Made by a program: the position numbers and the translations under genes
Part shown: positions 12,228-24,312 of the stretch, piece after piece
How the letters are laid out: each line of letters starts with the position of its first letter
Position numbering within the stretch: the stretch's first letter is position 1
The notes under the pieces: model-generated
The model's input: the letters and a program-made list of their open reading frames with translations, nothing else
Told to the model about the DNA's origin: nothing
The model's database searches: none
NCBI GenBank assembly: GCA_008828725.1
Contig: MEHQ01001025.1
Coordinates: 226,960-290,959 of the forward strand
Origin: Saccharina japonica
Taxonomy: Eukaryota > Sar > Phaeophyceae > Laminariales > Laminariaceae
Direction of reading: 5' to 3'
Length of the DNA stretch: 64,000 bases

Positions 12228-12274
12228 TTTGCCAGAGTTCGCGGCTTTGAAGGCCCAGAGCACGCCCCAGTGCC

Positions 12275-12376
12275 CAGTGCTGTATGTACGTACTGCTGTA
12301 CGTACGTACAGCTGAAGAACGTATGTATGTACTGCTGTACGTACGTACAACTGAACGTACAACTGTACTTGCCTAC
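12275..12376 (+). repeat. TACGTAC/CTGCTG short tandem palindromes
   Basis: Two or three copies of GTATGTACTGCTGTACGTAC-type units. The perfect 18 bp palindrome GCTGTACGTACGTACAGC lies at 12295-12312. The same motif is scattered in the window near 23404, 23544, 26150, 26210 and 30070. Confidence 0.75.
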
Positions 12377-12509
12377 CACTCTCTATCTCGTACTGCAGGA
12401 GTATTGGTATGTGGCATGTGGCAAAGCACCTACGACACGGCTATATGAGATCGGCCTATCGTTTCCGTGGACAGAGGTACTGTAGATATGACATGCACAC
12501 CTGCCTAGG

Positions 12510-12765
12510 ACTCGTAGATCTTGTGTACGTACTCCACGTAGATTCCAAAATACTGGAACAAAATTGTATAATTTTACAAAAAAAGCTCATGTATTTTTTC
12601 AATCGTCTCGTACCACTGCTACTACTGCTCTACGTACAGAGCTTAGAGAGAGCAGACGCATGCAGCATAGTATCAACTACTGCTGCACGATGCTTGATGT
12701 GCGCCTCGTTCAATGTCAAGTCGTTGTGGTCCTTGTTCTCTCGTGCATGGTGCGTGCTGTTGGTG
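12510..12765 (+). repeat. Diverged direct repeat, copy 1
   Basis: Shares CGTAGAT..CAAAATACTGGAAC, CTGCTACTACTGCT, AGAGCAGACGCATGC and ATCAACTACTGCTGCACGA with 13672-13862. The two copies bracket the telomeric-repeat elements at 13006-13658. Confidence 0.7.
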
Positions 12766-13005
12766 TTCCGTTCTCAACAGTCGTACGTACTTCGTACGGC
12801 AGGTTTTTCATGTAGCAGTTTGTAGCCTAGACTACTGTCGAGACATGCATCCGTAAAGTACAGCAGTAGTGCTACTTTCTGTACCAAAATACTCGTGTTC
12901 GTATGTACGTAGATCGGCCTATCGTTGGAAAATAGAGATAGGTCGTAGATATGATACTTCGAAGTCTGCATGCTGGTAGACACGTACTCTCTCGTAGATC
13001 CAGTA

Positions 13006-13327
13006 GCCTTTACCGCACCACTGAATTATTATCTAGGATAAAGTATTGAAATCGGGGAATATTTTATTATATACCTTTTAGTGTGTTCGACCAATTAAAA
13101 AAAAAAAAAAAACGCCTGATTTTTTCGAGACAAAGCTCATAAGGGTCGGGGCGGGGACGGGGTTGGGGTTGGGGTTAGGGTTAGGGTTAGGGTTAGGGTC
13201 TAAAGTAGTGTTTTCGGCGTTTTTATCATTTTTCGGTATCATAACACTGGAACCACACGCGGGCCACAACCAAGTCCCCGATTTCTATACTGTATCCTAT
13301 ATAATAATTCAGAATTGCGGTAAAGGC
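13006..13327 (+). mobile_element. Inverted-repeat element carrying TTAGGG repeats, copy 1
   Basis: It starts GCCTTTACCGCACCACTGAA and ends with the matching inverted sequence, giving terminal inverted repeats of about 53 bp with a few mismatches. Inside (about 13147-13200) is a run of GGGGTTGGGG variants that becomes exact TTAGGG repeats. The rest is A/T-rich with a 16-A run. It has MITE-like structure with an internal telomeric tract and no protein. Confidence 0.8.
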
Positions 13328-13337
13328 GACTGCAGTA

Positions 13338-13658
13338 GCCTTTACCGCACCACTGAATTATTATCTAGGATAAAGTATGGAAATCGGGGAATATTTTATT
13401 ATATACCTTTTAGTGTGTTCGACCAATTAAAAAAAAAAAAAAACGCCTGATTTTTTCGAGACAAAGCTCATAAGGGTCGGGGCGGGGACGGGGTTGGGGT
13501 TGGGGTTAGGGTTAGGGTTAGGGTTAGGGTCTAAAGTAGTGTTTTCGGCGTTTTTATCATTTTTCGGTATCATAACACTGGAACCACACGCGGGCCACAA
13601 CCAAGTCCCCGATTTCTATACTGTATCCTATATAATAATTCAGAATTGCGGTAAAGGC
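13338..13658 (+). mobile_element. Inverted-repeat element carrying TTAGGG repeats, copy 2
   Basis: Almost identical to copy 1 and separated from it by the 10 bp GACTGCAGTA, giving a period of 332 bp. Differences seen are few (for example AAAGTATGG against AAAGTATTG). The match implies a recent tandem duplication. A start codon inside the telomeric tract yields GLGLGLG-type open frames that are not real genes. Confidence 0.8.
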
Positions 13659-13671
13659 GACTGTGTATTTG

Positions 13672-13880
13672 TACTCTACTCGTACGTAGATCCCCAAATA
13701 TTGGAACCGAATTACAAATTTACATGAAATTATCAAGCGTGTCGTACAACTGCTACTACTGCTGTACGCAGCCCAGACAGAGCAGACGCATGCGACATGG
13801 TATCAACTACTGCTGCACGACGCTTGATGTGTGCCTCGTTCCATGTCGGTGTGGTCCTTGTGGTTTCGTGCGTGGTATGT
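13672..13880 (+). repeat. Diverged direct repeat, copy 2
   Basis: Partner of 12510-12765; it also has GTACGTAGATC, TATTGGAACC and CTTGATGTGTGCCTCGTTCC. Confidence 0.7.
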
Positions 13881-15520
13881 GCTGTGTTCCGTTCATGTCG
13901 CGGGTCAAAAACGAAGCATCAAAATTCATAGGATGAAGAAACAGTCGTACGGCAGGTGTTTCATAGAGTTGCGAGGCGGTGCCAAGTCGGAACGACTCCC
14001 CTGAGTTATTTGCCAGAATTTGCGACGTTGAAGGCCCAGCGCACGTCCCACGGGCCTCGGCCGGGACCCGCACTTGCTCCGTGGCGTACACGCGCCCCCC
14101 CTGCGTGCCCCGCAGGGGACAGCGCGAGAAAAGACCCGCGGCCGGAGGTGAAAAGTGAAAGTATTCCGGGAAAATGTCCATTTGGTACCTAGACATACAA
14201 GCGGCGAAGCGCCACACAGGCCAACGACCGAGGCAAATATTTTGCGACGACTGACTACTGCTGCTCGCTGCGCGCTGTTTGTTGCTGTTTTTGTGGCGGC
14301 GAGAGGCCATCTCCCCCACAAACGGATGGACGTCGAATGGCAAAGAGAAAAAACACGTCGCGAAAATACTCGCAGCTCTGGGCTCCGATCCCATACCTGA
14401 GGATCATTTTTTAAGGCATTAAATTATTGTGATGTTTTCCTAGGGGAGAGGTCATATAACTTGGTTTTAGAGTTCGGTTTTAGTTGACTTTGCACGTCGC
14501 AATACTTTTGTGTCCGAAAATGTAAGCACCGTATGAGTATTAATACGAGTACCTATAGCTTCTTACATTTCCGGACAGAGTGGTAGTGCTGTGTACCCAT
14601 TTGTCCGGAAATATAGGGACTGTTTGAGCACTATTATGAGTATAAAAAAATCTCTTATATCTGCGGACAGAGTGTGGCATATTTTCTGGGTGAGATCTGA
14701 AAGAAAACTCGTTCTGCACTCGTTCTCGTACTGCAAGTACGGGGTTTGCTCGCTGCTGCAGGTAACCGCAAGGGCTCGAATTCACAGAGACAAAGCTCGT
14801 GCTGCTGGCTATGTAGTCTGGTGCTGGGGTTGTTGTGGTGTGGCTACGCGCCCGCACTCAAAAGCTTGTGAATCTGGCCTCTGGGCAGATGATACGTGTA
14901 GGGACAGAGCAGCTTGCGCTGGCCCTGACTTTCGACCCTCTCGAAGGTCGAAGGGACAGAGCGCAGGGCCCCAAGAACACAACTAGGAACATACTACAGG
15001 CGGGAAACACTGCCACACCACCAGGGTGCTGGGCCGCCCTCCGAACATCCGGCTTGCAACAGCGCTATCTCTCTGTCTCGCACGTCCGCACGTTTGGCTT
15101 CTTTGCAGCGCCGAGACTGTCAGGCTTGTCAGCGGCCACCAATCACCACCGCCCGTCCTTACGTGATCCTTACAAAACTCGCATGTGATTGGTCTGGTTA
15201 TACTGCAAATTAGTGCAAATACAGGGAAATCCTTAGATAAAATTGCCTCACAGCTCTGCCCCGTGTGTAGTCGAAATAATACGGAGTTCCATTTTTTATT
15301 TTGCCGTCCGACAAAAGACTTACTTACAGTTGTCATCCTGAACGGACTCGGTTGGCACGTGCCTGGTCTCTCAGAGCTCCCACTTGAACATCGCCTCCTT
15401 CTATTACTTGCGGAACCTTCCTGCCTTTCTTTGCTTTCTTGTTTTTCTCGTTTTTTTAGATTCTTCAAAAATCACACACAGCTCAACTCAGCTCACACTA
15501 AAACACCAAACCCAAGACAA
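13881..15520. other. No gene seen; small inverted repeats near 14.5 kb
   Basis: Open frames at 13807-14394 (minus, 195 codons) and 14983-15468 (minus, 161 codons) lack recognisable domains. Two diverged units at 14511-14577 and 14602-14672 each contain an inverted pair of TGTCCGAAAATGTAAG type, suggesting a small repeat. Confidence 0.4.
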
Positions 15521-15524
15521 AAAA

Positions 15525-15685
15525 TATCACACTAATTTCAAGATATTTTTTCGAAAGAGCAAATTAAAAGACATGGCGTGGATCTTCAACACTCGAGTCA
15601 GAATAAATAAAAAATCAAAACTGATCGAGATACGAGTAGCCGCTCCCACACTGAACTCAAGATAAAACATCCGAAGAACAAAGTT
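15525..15685 (+). repeat. R1 A-rich tail, isolated copy
   Basis: CACACTAATTTCAAGATATTTTTTC and AGTAGCCGCTCCCACACTGA resemble 3360-3560 and, inverted, 26370-26560. The GC-rich partner segment is absent here. Confidence 0.55.
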
Positions 15686-15689
15686 GACT

Positions 15690-16840
15690 AAACACACAAA
15701 AAAAAATCTGAATTGAAAAAAGTCAAACTCGAGCGAAATTCGTAGTCCCCACCACACTGCCAGGTATATATTATACGAACTACCTGGTACGAAGAACCAC
15801 ACAGCATGACACAAAAAGCGCAAACCACACCCACCTTAGATCAGCTCAGCTCAGCAACGCGGCGCTAGCTTTTTTCATACATACCATGGATCATACGAAG
15901 TACGACGTACCGTATATAATCCCAAGAAAGGCACACCCAGCTCAACTCGTCTCACACAGCAGCGCAGCGCAGTGCAGCACCGTGCGATGCTGTGCTGTGC
16001 GTTCTCTTTCGTACATATCGAAATAACTTTGTATGTATGATACGTACATACCTGCATGCGACGTCCGGGTTGTTTTCGTGCAGCATGGAGCTCTTGGCAT
16101 TAGCATGTAGCCTGTTTGCACTTGAACGTTTGGACCATCTGTTCGGTTCCATTCTTCGAGCGAACGGCAAAGCGGGGCCTTTGTACATCGTACAAACGTG
16201 TTCCATTTCGACTTAAATCGAACGTTTCCTACAGTAGTACCACAGTGGGTCGTACTGTAATAGTCTGTCTTCTATCACTTTGAACCATTAAGCATCCCAC
16301 TTTCCTTTTTTGAAGGCTCCGACTTACACCTTCGCCCCTTGGCAAACGCTCGTTAAACCTACTCCTCGTCAATGATCCACCCCCACGCCCTTGGCAGCGG
16401 CGCTCAGTACTAGTTTGTATCGGTGCACTCGGCGTGAGATCACGACCTGGGTGATCACGGAGATTACTTGGATTCGCCGTTCTGTGCAGACGCCCTTCCA
16501 TACGCTCAAGTCAAGGAAGATAGCTGATTTTTGGCCTTTACTTTGCTAAACATACCCCAATGAGTTTTAACTGATTTGTTTATTCAAATACGCTTATAGA
16601 CACGATGGGCGTGTAACTGCAGCGCTCGTGATGGCTTCGCTGTAGAAGGCACCAGGGTAAAACAATGGAATCTCGGTACGAGCTACGGCCGCCCGCATGG
16701 ACAATGCCTGCGTAAGCCTCTTTGGAGACGGATATGTAGACTACATGTATTCCTTCTTTCCTTTCCTTTTGTTTGTTTATTTTCTTTACTCTCCTCTTTG
16801 CTTAGCTGTGCAGTTTGCTGCAGCCGTAAATGAGGGGCTA
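15690..16840. other. No gene seen
   Basis: Only short frames. A minus-strand frame at 16229-16501 is open but not recognisable. Confidence 0.4.
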
Positions 16841-16869
16841 CAGCAGCAGCAGCAGCAGCAGCAGCAGCA
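16841..16869 (+). repeat. (CAG)n microsatellite
   Basis: About nine uninterrupted CAG units. Minus-strand frames reading it as poly-alanine or poly-leucine are not otherwise supported. Confidence 0.95.
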
Positions 16870-17039
16870 TCATATACTTCCTCTGACACATAAGTTAGCT
16901 CGATTATGGTGCGCAAATCATATACGAGTACTTCGTATATTTTGAACGGTAGGGCGTACGATGCTATAGTTACGTTCATTGAAATAATACAGTCACGGAG
17001 ATGGCCATGGAAAACATGTATATAAAAATTCCAAAGGAA

Positions 17040-17740
17040 TGTTCGGTAGAGTATACCGGTACCAGGGGTATATTTGTTGCGCGTACCGAACTTACCGAAC
17101 TGTCGGGTACCGGTATTAAATAAAAGGGCAGCGGCCAAAAAAAGGTATACCTGGTCCGTTTGCGGCCAAAAACAGGTACATACTTAAACTCAAGTCAAAA
17201 ACGCACTCTACGTGCCCTGCCATTGGTCCAAAACTCGTTGTAAATGTTTTTGCCTCTTTAAAGCCCAGGTATACCTGGTTTTGTCTACTCTGCTTGACTT
17301 TCACCTTTTTTTTGTCGTTTTTAAGCCCTTTCATAGTTCCACCCTATGCCCCCTATGCAAATGCCGACGTACGCGGAGACCCCCTCCCCCCTTCGCACCT
17401 CGCACCACACGCCACTCGAGCGACACACATATCTGCCTGCACACCTCCGCCGAAATAATACGACATAGAAGGCTCGCCTTTGGGATTGTGGTTGACTTGG
17501 AATACCAGGGGTGTCGCAAGCTGAGAAGGGAGAATACAGCAGCAGGCGTTCGTTCCTCGTACTATTAATAGCAGCTATTCGTATACGTAGCCACCAGGCG
17601 AGCACGAAGAACATGAATAAACTCTACTTTGCGTTGCAAGGAACGGCAGGTTCGTGGGGTGCGTTTTAAACTTGATTTTAGTATGTACCTGTTTTTGGCC
17701 CCGAACGGACCAGGTGTACCTGTTTTTGGCCGCTGCCCTA
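17040..17740. other. No gene seen; isolated minisatellite unit and repeat fragments
   Basis: A single unit like those of the 17.74 kb array lies at about 17085-17120. CCAGGGGTGTCGCAAGC at about 17508 recalls GGGGGTGTCGCAAGG at 11998, so it is a fragment of a dispersed repeat. Confidence 0.45.
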
Positions 17741-18990
17741 AAAAAAAACCGAACTTACCGAAATGTCCGGTACCGGTATTGAAAAAGTACCGAACTTACC
17801 GGAGATGTCCGGTACCGGTATTGAAAAAGTACCGAACTTACCGAAGTCTTCGGTAAGGTATTAAGCACACTACCGAGAAAATACCGGTACCCCCGGTATT
17901 GGGGACGAGGGTATACCGGTATGTACCCGGGGTATATATAGGTGAGTGTACCGAACCTACCGAATTGTCAGGTACCGGTATTGGGAAAATATCGAACTTA
18001 CCGAAGTGTCGGGTACCGGTATTGAAAAAATACCGAACTTACCGAAGTGTCGGGTACCGGTATTGAAAAAACCGAACTTGCCGACGTGTTCGGTAAGGTA
18101 TTAAGCACACTACCGAGAAAATACCGGGACCCCCGGTATTGTGGACGAGGGTATACCGGTATGTACCCGGGGTATATTTAGGTGAGTGTACCGAACCTAC
18201 CGAAGTGTCAGGTACCGGTACTGGAAAAATATCGAACTTACCGAAGTGTCGGGTACCGGTATTGAAAATATACCGAGGTCGGTAAGGTATTAAGCCCACT
18301 ACCGAGAAAATACCGGTACCCCCGGTACTGTGGACGAGGGTATATCGGTATGTACCCGGGGAATATTGAGGTGAGTGTACTGAACCTACCGAAGTGTCAG
18401 GTACCGGTATTGAAAGAATACCGAACTTACCAAAGTGTCGGGTATCGGTATTGAAAAAATACCGACTTTATCGAAGTGTCGGGTATCGGTATTGAAAAAA
18501 TCCCGAACTTATCGAAGTGTCGGGCACCGTTATTGAAAAAACACCCAGTTCGGTAATGTATTAAGCACACTACCGAGAAAATACCGATACCCCCGGTATT
18601 GTGGACGAGGGTATACCGGTATGTACCCGGGGTATATTTAGGTGAGTCTACCGAACCTACCGAAGTGTCGGGTACGGGTATTGAAAAAATATCGGACTTA
18701 CCGAAGTGCCGGGTACCAGTATTGAAAAAATACCGAACTTACCGAAGTGTCGGGTACCGGTATTGAAAAAATACTGAGCTTACCGAAGTGTCGGGTACCG
18801 GTATTAAAAAAATACCGAACTTACCGAATTGTCGGGTACCGGTATTGGAAAAATACCGAACTTACCGAAGTGTCGGGTATCGGTATTTGAAACATACCGC
18901 ACTCACCCAAGTGTCAGGTACCGGTATTTACCGAGGAAATACCCCGGGTATACTCGGTACGTACCCTGCCGAAGATACCTTAAATAATGT
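17740..18990 (+). repeat. TACCGG minisatellite array with higher-order units
   Basis: The basic unit of about 40 bp reads ACCGAACTTACCGAAGTGTC followed by GGGTACCGGTATTGAAAAA. Between groups of units lies a second module of about 85 bp that starts TTAAGCACACTACCGAGAAA and contains CCCCCGGTATTGTGGACGAG. This module recurs at about 17857, 18092, 18289 and 18558, so the array has a larger period of roughly 200-270 bp. The units are rich in the palindromes GGTACC and ACCGGT. Frames open across the array are artefacts. Confidence 0.9.
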
Positions 18991-19799
18991 GTACTTGTAG
19001 CAACAGCAAACAGATGGCGGTGGCGACGGCGGGGAAAACGGCAATGCCACCGCCGCCATCCCAACCACGTAGCAAGCGTCAGCACGGTTACCAGCAGCAC
19101 CAGCCCCAGCAAGATCAACAGCAGCAGAACACAGCAGCAGAGGGGTAAAAGCAGCAGCTCCAACTTGGGCAAGGCGCTGCTGCTGCGGGCTTTACTGTAT
19201 ATTTGATACAGGTGACGCGTGCCACTGCCACCGGGTGCTACTCTTGGAGCCCTTCCTATACCCCAATCTCCCAGCTTCGAAGCTCGGCATACAGTTTAGG
19301 TCATCGTCGACCTCGCGTAGTACTGCTACAGCTGCTGCTGGTACATCAGTGTTTTAATATAATTAGAGCAGCGACGGATTCGAGATGTCGCATTCAAGTC
19401 CGTATATAGGATGCATGATGCGAGTACTTTTTCAGGCGAGCAGTCGAAGCCTCTGCCACTACACGAAGTTTGCGCAGAGCCTGCCATAGCACCGCTCCGG
19501 CGGCGCCTGGAACCCCACCGGCCCGAGTTGGTGATAAGATCCTTTATCATTTCGCTCCGTACTCTCGGCGATTGTTGTGCTGTGTCTACAGCGGTTTATG
19601 GTGGGTGTGAGATGAGTGCGTTGTGTCACTCCAGAGCCAAGGACCAGATGCGTGAATGTAGAGAAAACTGCTGCTGCTGCCACAAATAAATATATGGCAT
19701 AATGTCCTAATGTGTGTCCGTATTGCATACATACCCGGTCCCCCGGTGTCGAGGTCGCACCGGTCACCGCCGGTATTGTGGTCGAGGGTATACCGGTAC

Positions 19800-20305
19800 C
19801 GGGGGCATATTCGGGTAGGCGTACCAAACTTACCGAAGTGTAGGGTACTGGTATTGAAAAAGTACCGAACTTACCGAAGTGTCGGGTACCGGTATCGGAA
19901 AAATACCGAACTTACCGACGTGTCGGGTACCGATACCGAAACAATACCAAACTCACCGAAGTGTCGGGTGCCGATATTGAAAAGTACCGAACTTACCGAT
20001 TTTTTCGGAAGGGTATCGAGCCCGGTACCGAACAAATACCGGTACCCCCGGTATTGCGGTCGAGGGTATACCGGTGCCTTAGGTATATTTGGGCGGGTGC
20101 ACCGTTTTTACCGAAGAGTCGGGTACCGGTATTGGAAAAATACCGAACTTACCGAAGTGTCGGGTACCGGTATTGAAGAAATACCGAACTTACCGCAGTG
20201 TCGGGTACCGGTATCGAGGCCATACTGAACTTGCCGAAGTGTCGGGTACCAGTATTTACCGAGAAAATACCCCCGGTATACTTCGGTACGTACCCTACTG
20301 AACAT
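19800..20305 (+). repeat. TACCGG minisatellite array, second block
   Basis: Same 40 bp unit family as 17740-18990 with the same second module (CCCCCGGTATTGCGGTCGAG at about 20045), more diverged. A CAG-rich insert at about 18990-19720 separates the blocks. A 172-codon open frame here (19710-20228) is a repeat artefact. Confidence 0.9.
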
Positions 20306-20649
20306 ACCTTTATAAAAATCCGAGTTCCTATCGTTGAGAATCTGTGGGTCAAGATACCTTATTTTGGACAAAATGTTGGGAATATTTTTGAGATTTGTTT
20401 TGAGAATTTCCGGGGTAAGCGCACGCACGGCAGAGGGCCGGAACGTTGGAAATAGTGGTAAAACACGACGCGGACGCCTTCAGCGTGGCGTGGGACCACC
20501 TAGCGTCCAGCGACAGCGAGGACTATGTACTTGTTTTGTTTTGTGTTTTTTTGCTCCCGGAAAAGGGGCGAAAAATGGCCTTTTTAGGGCCGACAAAGAT
20601 TTCCAAGATATCATCGCCAACGGCATCGGGACCCGTGTTCACGTAATCG

Positions 20650-21870
20650 ACCTAACTTACGTGTTTGGGATGTGACCGTTGCATCCGCTGCACCGCTCCT
20701 CAGTACAGTTTGCGATCCTATGGCCCTTCTTGCCACACTTGAAGCACTTCCCTACCAAAGTACTACCTTCGATGGCCTTGGCGCTACTGCCATTGTCACC
20801 GGCAGTCGCGGCTGAGTCTCCACCGGACTCACCCCTGGGGTATGTACCCCTCTCTTCCAGCCCTTCTTGGCCGGTTGGGCTGGCCCCTGGCTGGGCAACC
20901 TCGGCAGGAAGCAGTTTTCCCGCGTCCCGTCGTCCAAATATTCCGCAAATCATCATCACAAAAAATCGTCTCTCCTCCTGCCGTAGTACCTCGTACAGCA
21001 TTGTGGGTTCTCCCGTACAGCAGCACTTTTCTCGGCACTGCCGGTCTCCAACTGACCAAGGGCTGCTCCAACAGCAGCAGGAGTCTCTCGTACAAGTGTG
21101 GGTCCTGCCCTTCTTGGGCTCTCCCCTACGGCAGCACTACTCTCGGCGCTGGCGGACTCCGATTGGCCAATGCATGCTCCAACGGTAGCGACAGTAGTCT
21201 CTCTTAAAGCAGTGAGTACAGCAGTGGCAGTGGTTCCTGCCCCTGCTGGTCTCTCTCCTACAGCAACGCTGCCCTCAGCGCCGCTGGACCCCGATCGGCC
21301 GTTGTCCGTCATGAACTCGGCCATCATGCTCCTCATGGCATGCACCGTTGGCATTTTCCAATGCTCGATCGTGAACTGAAGCTCATTCCTCAGCTGACGA
21401 ACCTCATATTTGGGGAGGTCTTGCTCTTCCTGAGCTGGCCCGTTTGAAGACATCCTTGACTTCTTGTTCCAAACCTGAAAACGTCAAGCTTTTGAGCCCA
21501 GTGTGTTCGTAGCTTCCAACTCTTGCTGCCCTGACTGCCCCGTAGTCTGATGAGGTGCTTCAAGGTCGTTGCAACAGAGGGCAGAACGAGAGAGAGACAG
21601 AGCGGAGTGCTCGAGTTCTCCTTCCGCACGAGGCAAAATTCCATAATAACGCCTGCGAATATTTACGCAACCCTCTATTTTTTTTGTAACCGTCATACCG
21701 TCATTCATGCTGACACCATCCAAACGATTCCAAACGAACATCCCAGATTCCAGAGTCCAGAGGATTGAACGGAGAAATCGAACATAATCAGCAAAATATA
21801 TACCGTACTGCCGCCTATCGATGTGGCTACGGTGACAAGCACCGCGCGAGTCCTTGTTGCGCTGTGCCAA
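20650..21870 (-). mobile_element. LTR-retroelement gag-like relic (fossil)
   Basis: The minus strand encodes a gag-like protein remnant. The clearest sign is a CCHC zinc knuckle, CFKCGKKGHRIANC, at about 20690-20735, the usual nucleic-acid-binding motif near the C end of retroelement Gag proteins. Upstream is a low-complexity part with about three copies of a peptide unit of SAESSAAVGE type. The region is not open in one frame and appears broken in a few places. No pol domain is seen next to it. An age cannot be set; the decay suggests an old copy. Confidence 0.55.
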
Positions 21871-21943
21871 CCGGCGACGTGAAACACGGTGTCGGACACG
21901 CAGTTCAATACAGCAGTATGTGATATATTATTTTCTACCAGTA

Positions 21944-22628
21944 CGTATGATAACCGTCATTCATTGCTGACACATATATATGCCCGTGTCACACGTACGC
22001 ACGAAAGGAAGCTGGGTTCGTATCATACGTGCGTATCTAAACGCGTTTGATACCGGTGCTGCTGTGATCGTCTGACAGCTTTTGATGCGATTGCTGTGTA
22101 CAACGAACGTTACGGTGTGATTATTATTTTCAGTTGTTATCTTCCTCCTCTTCTTCCTGGTATCTGATTGCGTGCTGTGTTTTACGGCCGTTGGCGTACG
22201 CGTGAGCAAAGACACTTGTTCTCGTAATACGAGTGGTCCGTGGTGGCTCGGCATCGATACCAATTTCCGCCGCTTAAGTATTGTAATCGTGTTGTGAGTA
22301 GTATCGCAATCGGATGAGTACCATTCGCGTTGCTTGTCCACATTTATTTCCGATTGTTGTAAGAGTGTACAAGGGCTCCGCTCCGCGGGCGGCTGACGCC
22401 GCCCGCTACGCTCGCGCAAGGAAAGGGGCAGAAGAGGCCCATGATGTATAGTGCAAGCAAAAGCATCGACTTGAAAATGCCAAGAGGTTCATGGTAAGAG
22501 GTTCATGGTGCACAGGGAAGAAACGGCGGACTTGACATGCATGCAAAACATGCTCGGGATGCACACTAGCTCCATGCTCCAGGACAACAAAGAAGCTGTA
22601 TGATCGAAAGAGAAAGCACAGCAACACT
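21944..22628 (+). repeat. Large duplication block A (R2-bearing)
   Basis: Nearly identical to 23630-24312 (offset 1686, later 1685). It includes the R2 core and the GC hairpin GCGGGCGGCTGACGCCGCCCGC at about 22387. Small differences occur near 22430-22470. A 150-220 codon minus-strand frame across it is open but has no recognisable domain. Confidence 0.9.
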
Positions 22629-23628
22629 ACATGTATGTACCCAGACGGCGTGGAAGCAACCAACGCCGATATAGAAAAGGCATGGTGTTGCGCCCCCTTG
22701 GTGGAGGCTGTCGAGCCATGGAGGTCGTCGCGTTGTTATCTGAAGAATATAACCGAAACCGGCACGGGTTTCGGTGTGGAACTGTCAAGGTCGTTCGAGT
22801 AGTCGCCGCCGTTGACTTGGCGTTGGACTAGCCTGGCCCAAACGAAGTACCTGGTAAAACATTCTGCGCATGGGACCACCCAATTGCATCAGCAGGACTG
22901 CTGTTTGTTGTTGTTGGTGTTGACTATGACCGACGAGAAGCCCAAGGGATGGTGACGCAAAAACTGCGTACGGCAGACGCATACCAACACAGAGTCACTG
23001 TTGCTGTTGCGGACAGAGCTGGCGGGGCGCGGTGGGGGCTGGCATTTCCCAGTGACGTAGTTATTACGTATGAAATACTGTATTATAGGTATTTAAATAT
23101 ACTAGTGGTACCCNGAACCACGCCAGGGCGGGGCCGGTATATTAGCGGACATAAATAAAAATACATAATAAGAACTGGGTCATGATCCACACACGCAGTC
23201 AACCACGTATCAACCGACCCACGGACATCCACCCAACCACACCCACCCACCCACACACTCTCACGTACTTACCAACATCCACTCACATCACTCACACCCA
23301 CCCACCCAACCACCGACCCACCCACCCAACCACGTACGTGCGCACCAACCGATCGACACACACACGCACCAACCGATCCACCCACCATCCAATCAGTATA
23401 CAGCAGCACCAGTACGTACAGCAATAGTAGTAGCCCTTATATAACCCATCTATCTACAGCAGCAATAGCAACAACAGCAGCAGTCCAGCAGTACGACTCG
23501 TACGTACGTACAGCGGATACAAACATAACGCCGGCAAGGATGCGCGGCCCTTGTACGTACAGCAGTGTAAACAAAACGCCGGCATGGATGCACAGCCCTT
23601 GTACGTACAAACAAAACGCCGGCATGGG
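22629..23628 (+). repeat. Large duplication block B
   Basis: Matches 25277-26276 at a constant offset of 2648, with no indel noticed over 1 kb; one base is N (23114). It contains CCACCCACCC-rich sequence (about 23222-23400) and the start of a tandem repeat of about 48 bp. It ends at the N at 23629. Confidence 0.9.
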
Positions 23629-23629
23629 N
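23629..23629. other. Single N at a block junction
   Basis: Block B is cut off mid-repeat and block A' starts immediately after this N. That is what a scaffold join or collapsed gap would produce. Confidence 0.8.
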
Positions 23630-24312
23630 CGTATGATAACCGTCATTCATTGCTGACACATATATATGCCCGTGTCACACGTACGCACGAAAGGAAGCTG
23701 GGTTCGTATCATACGTGCGTATCTAAACGCGTTTGATACCGGTGCTGCTGTGATCGTCTGACAGCTTTTGATGCGATTGCTGTGTACAACGAACGTTACG
23801 GTGTGATTATTATTTTCAGTTGTTATCTTCCTCCTCTTCTTCCTGGTATCTGATTGCGTGCTGTGTTTTACGGCCGTTGGCGTACGCGTGAGCAAAGACA
23901 CTTGTTCTCGTAATACGAGTGGTCCGTGGTGGCTCGGCATCGATACCAATTTCCGCCGCTTAAGTATTGTAATCGTGTTGTGAGTAGTATCGCAATCGGA
24001 TGAGTACCATTCGCGTTGCTTGTCCACATTTATTTCCGATTGTTGTAAGAGTGTACAAGGGCTCCGCTCCGCGGGCGGCTGACGCCGCCCGCTACGCTCG
24101 CGCAAGGAAAGGGCAGAAGAGGCCCATGATGTTAGTGCACAAGCAAAATCCCGACTTGAAAATGCCAAGAGGTTCATGGTAAGAGGTTCATGGTGCACAG
24201 GGAAGAAACGGCGGACTTGACATGCATGCAAAACATGCTCGGGATGCACACTAGCTCCATGCTCCAGGACAACAAAGAAGCTGTATGATCGAAAGAGAAA
24301 GCACAGCAACAC
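23630..24312 (+). repeat. Large duplication block A' (R2-bearing)
   Basis: Near-identical second copy of 21944-22628. It runs into 24313-25276, not directly into block B. Confidence 0.9.

Noticed and set aside
13163-13727. Frames beginning GLGLGLG, and the idea of a chromosome end
   Set aside because: The telomeric tract is short, lies inside an inverted-repeat element, and is followed by ordinary sequence, so it is internal. The frames begin in the tract and are identical only because the element is duplicated.
19710-20228. 172-codon open frame with repeated VGYRY-type peptides
   Set aside because: It is a translation of the 40 bp minisatellite, and similar frames appear on the other strand.
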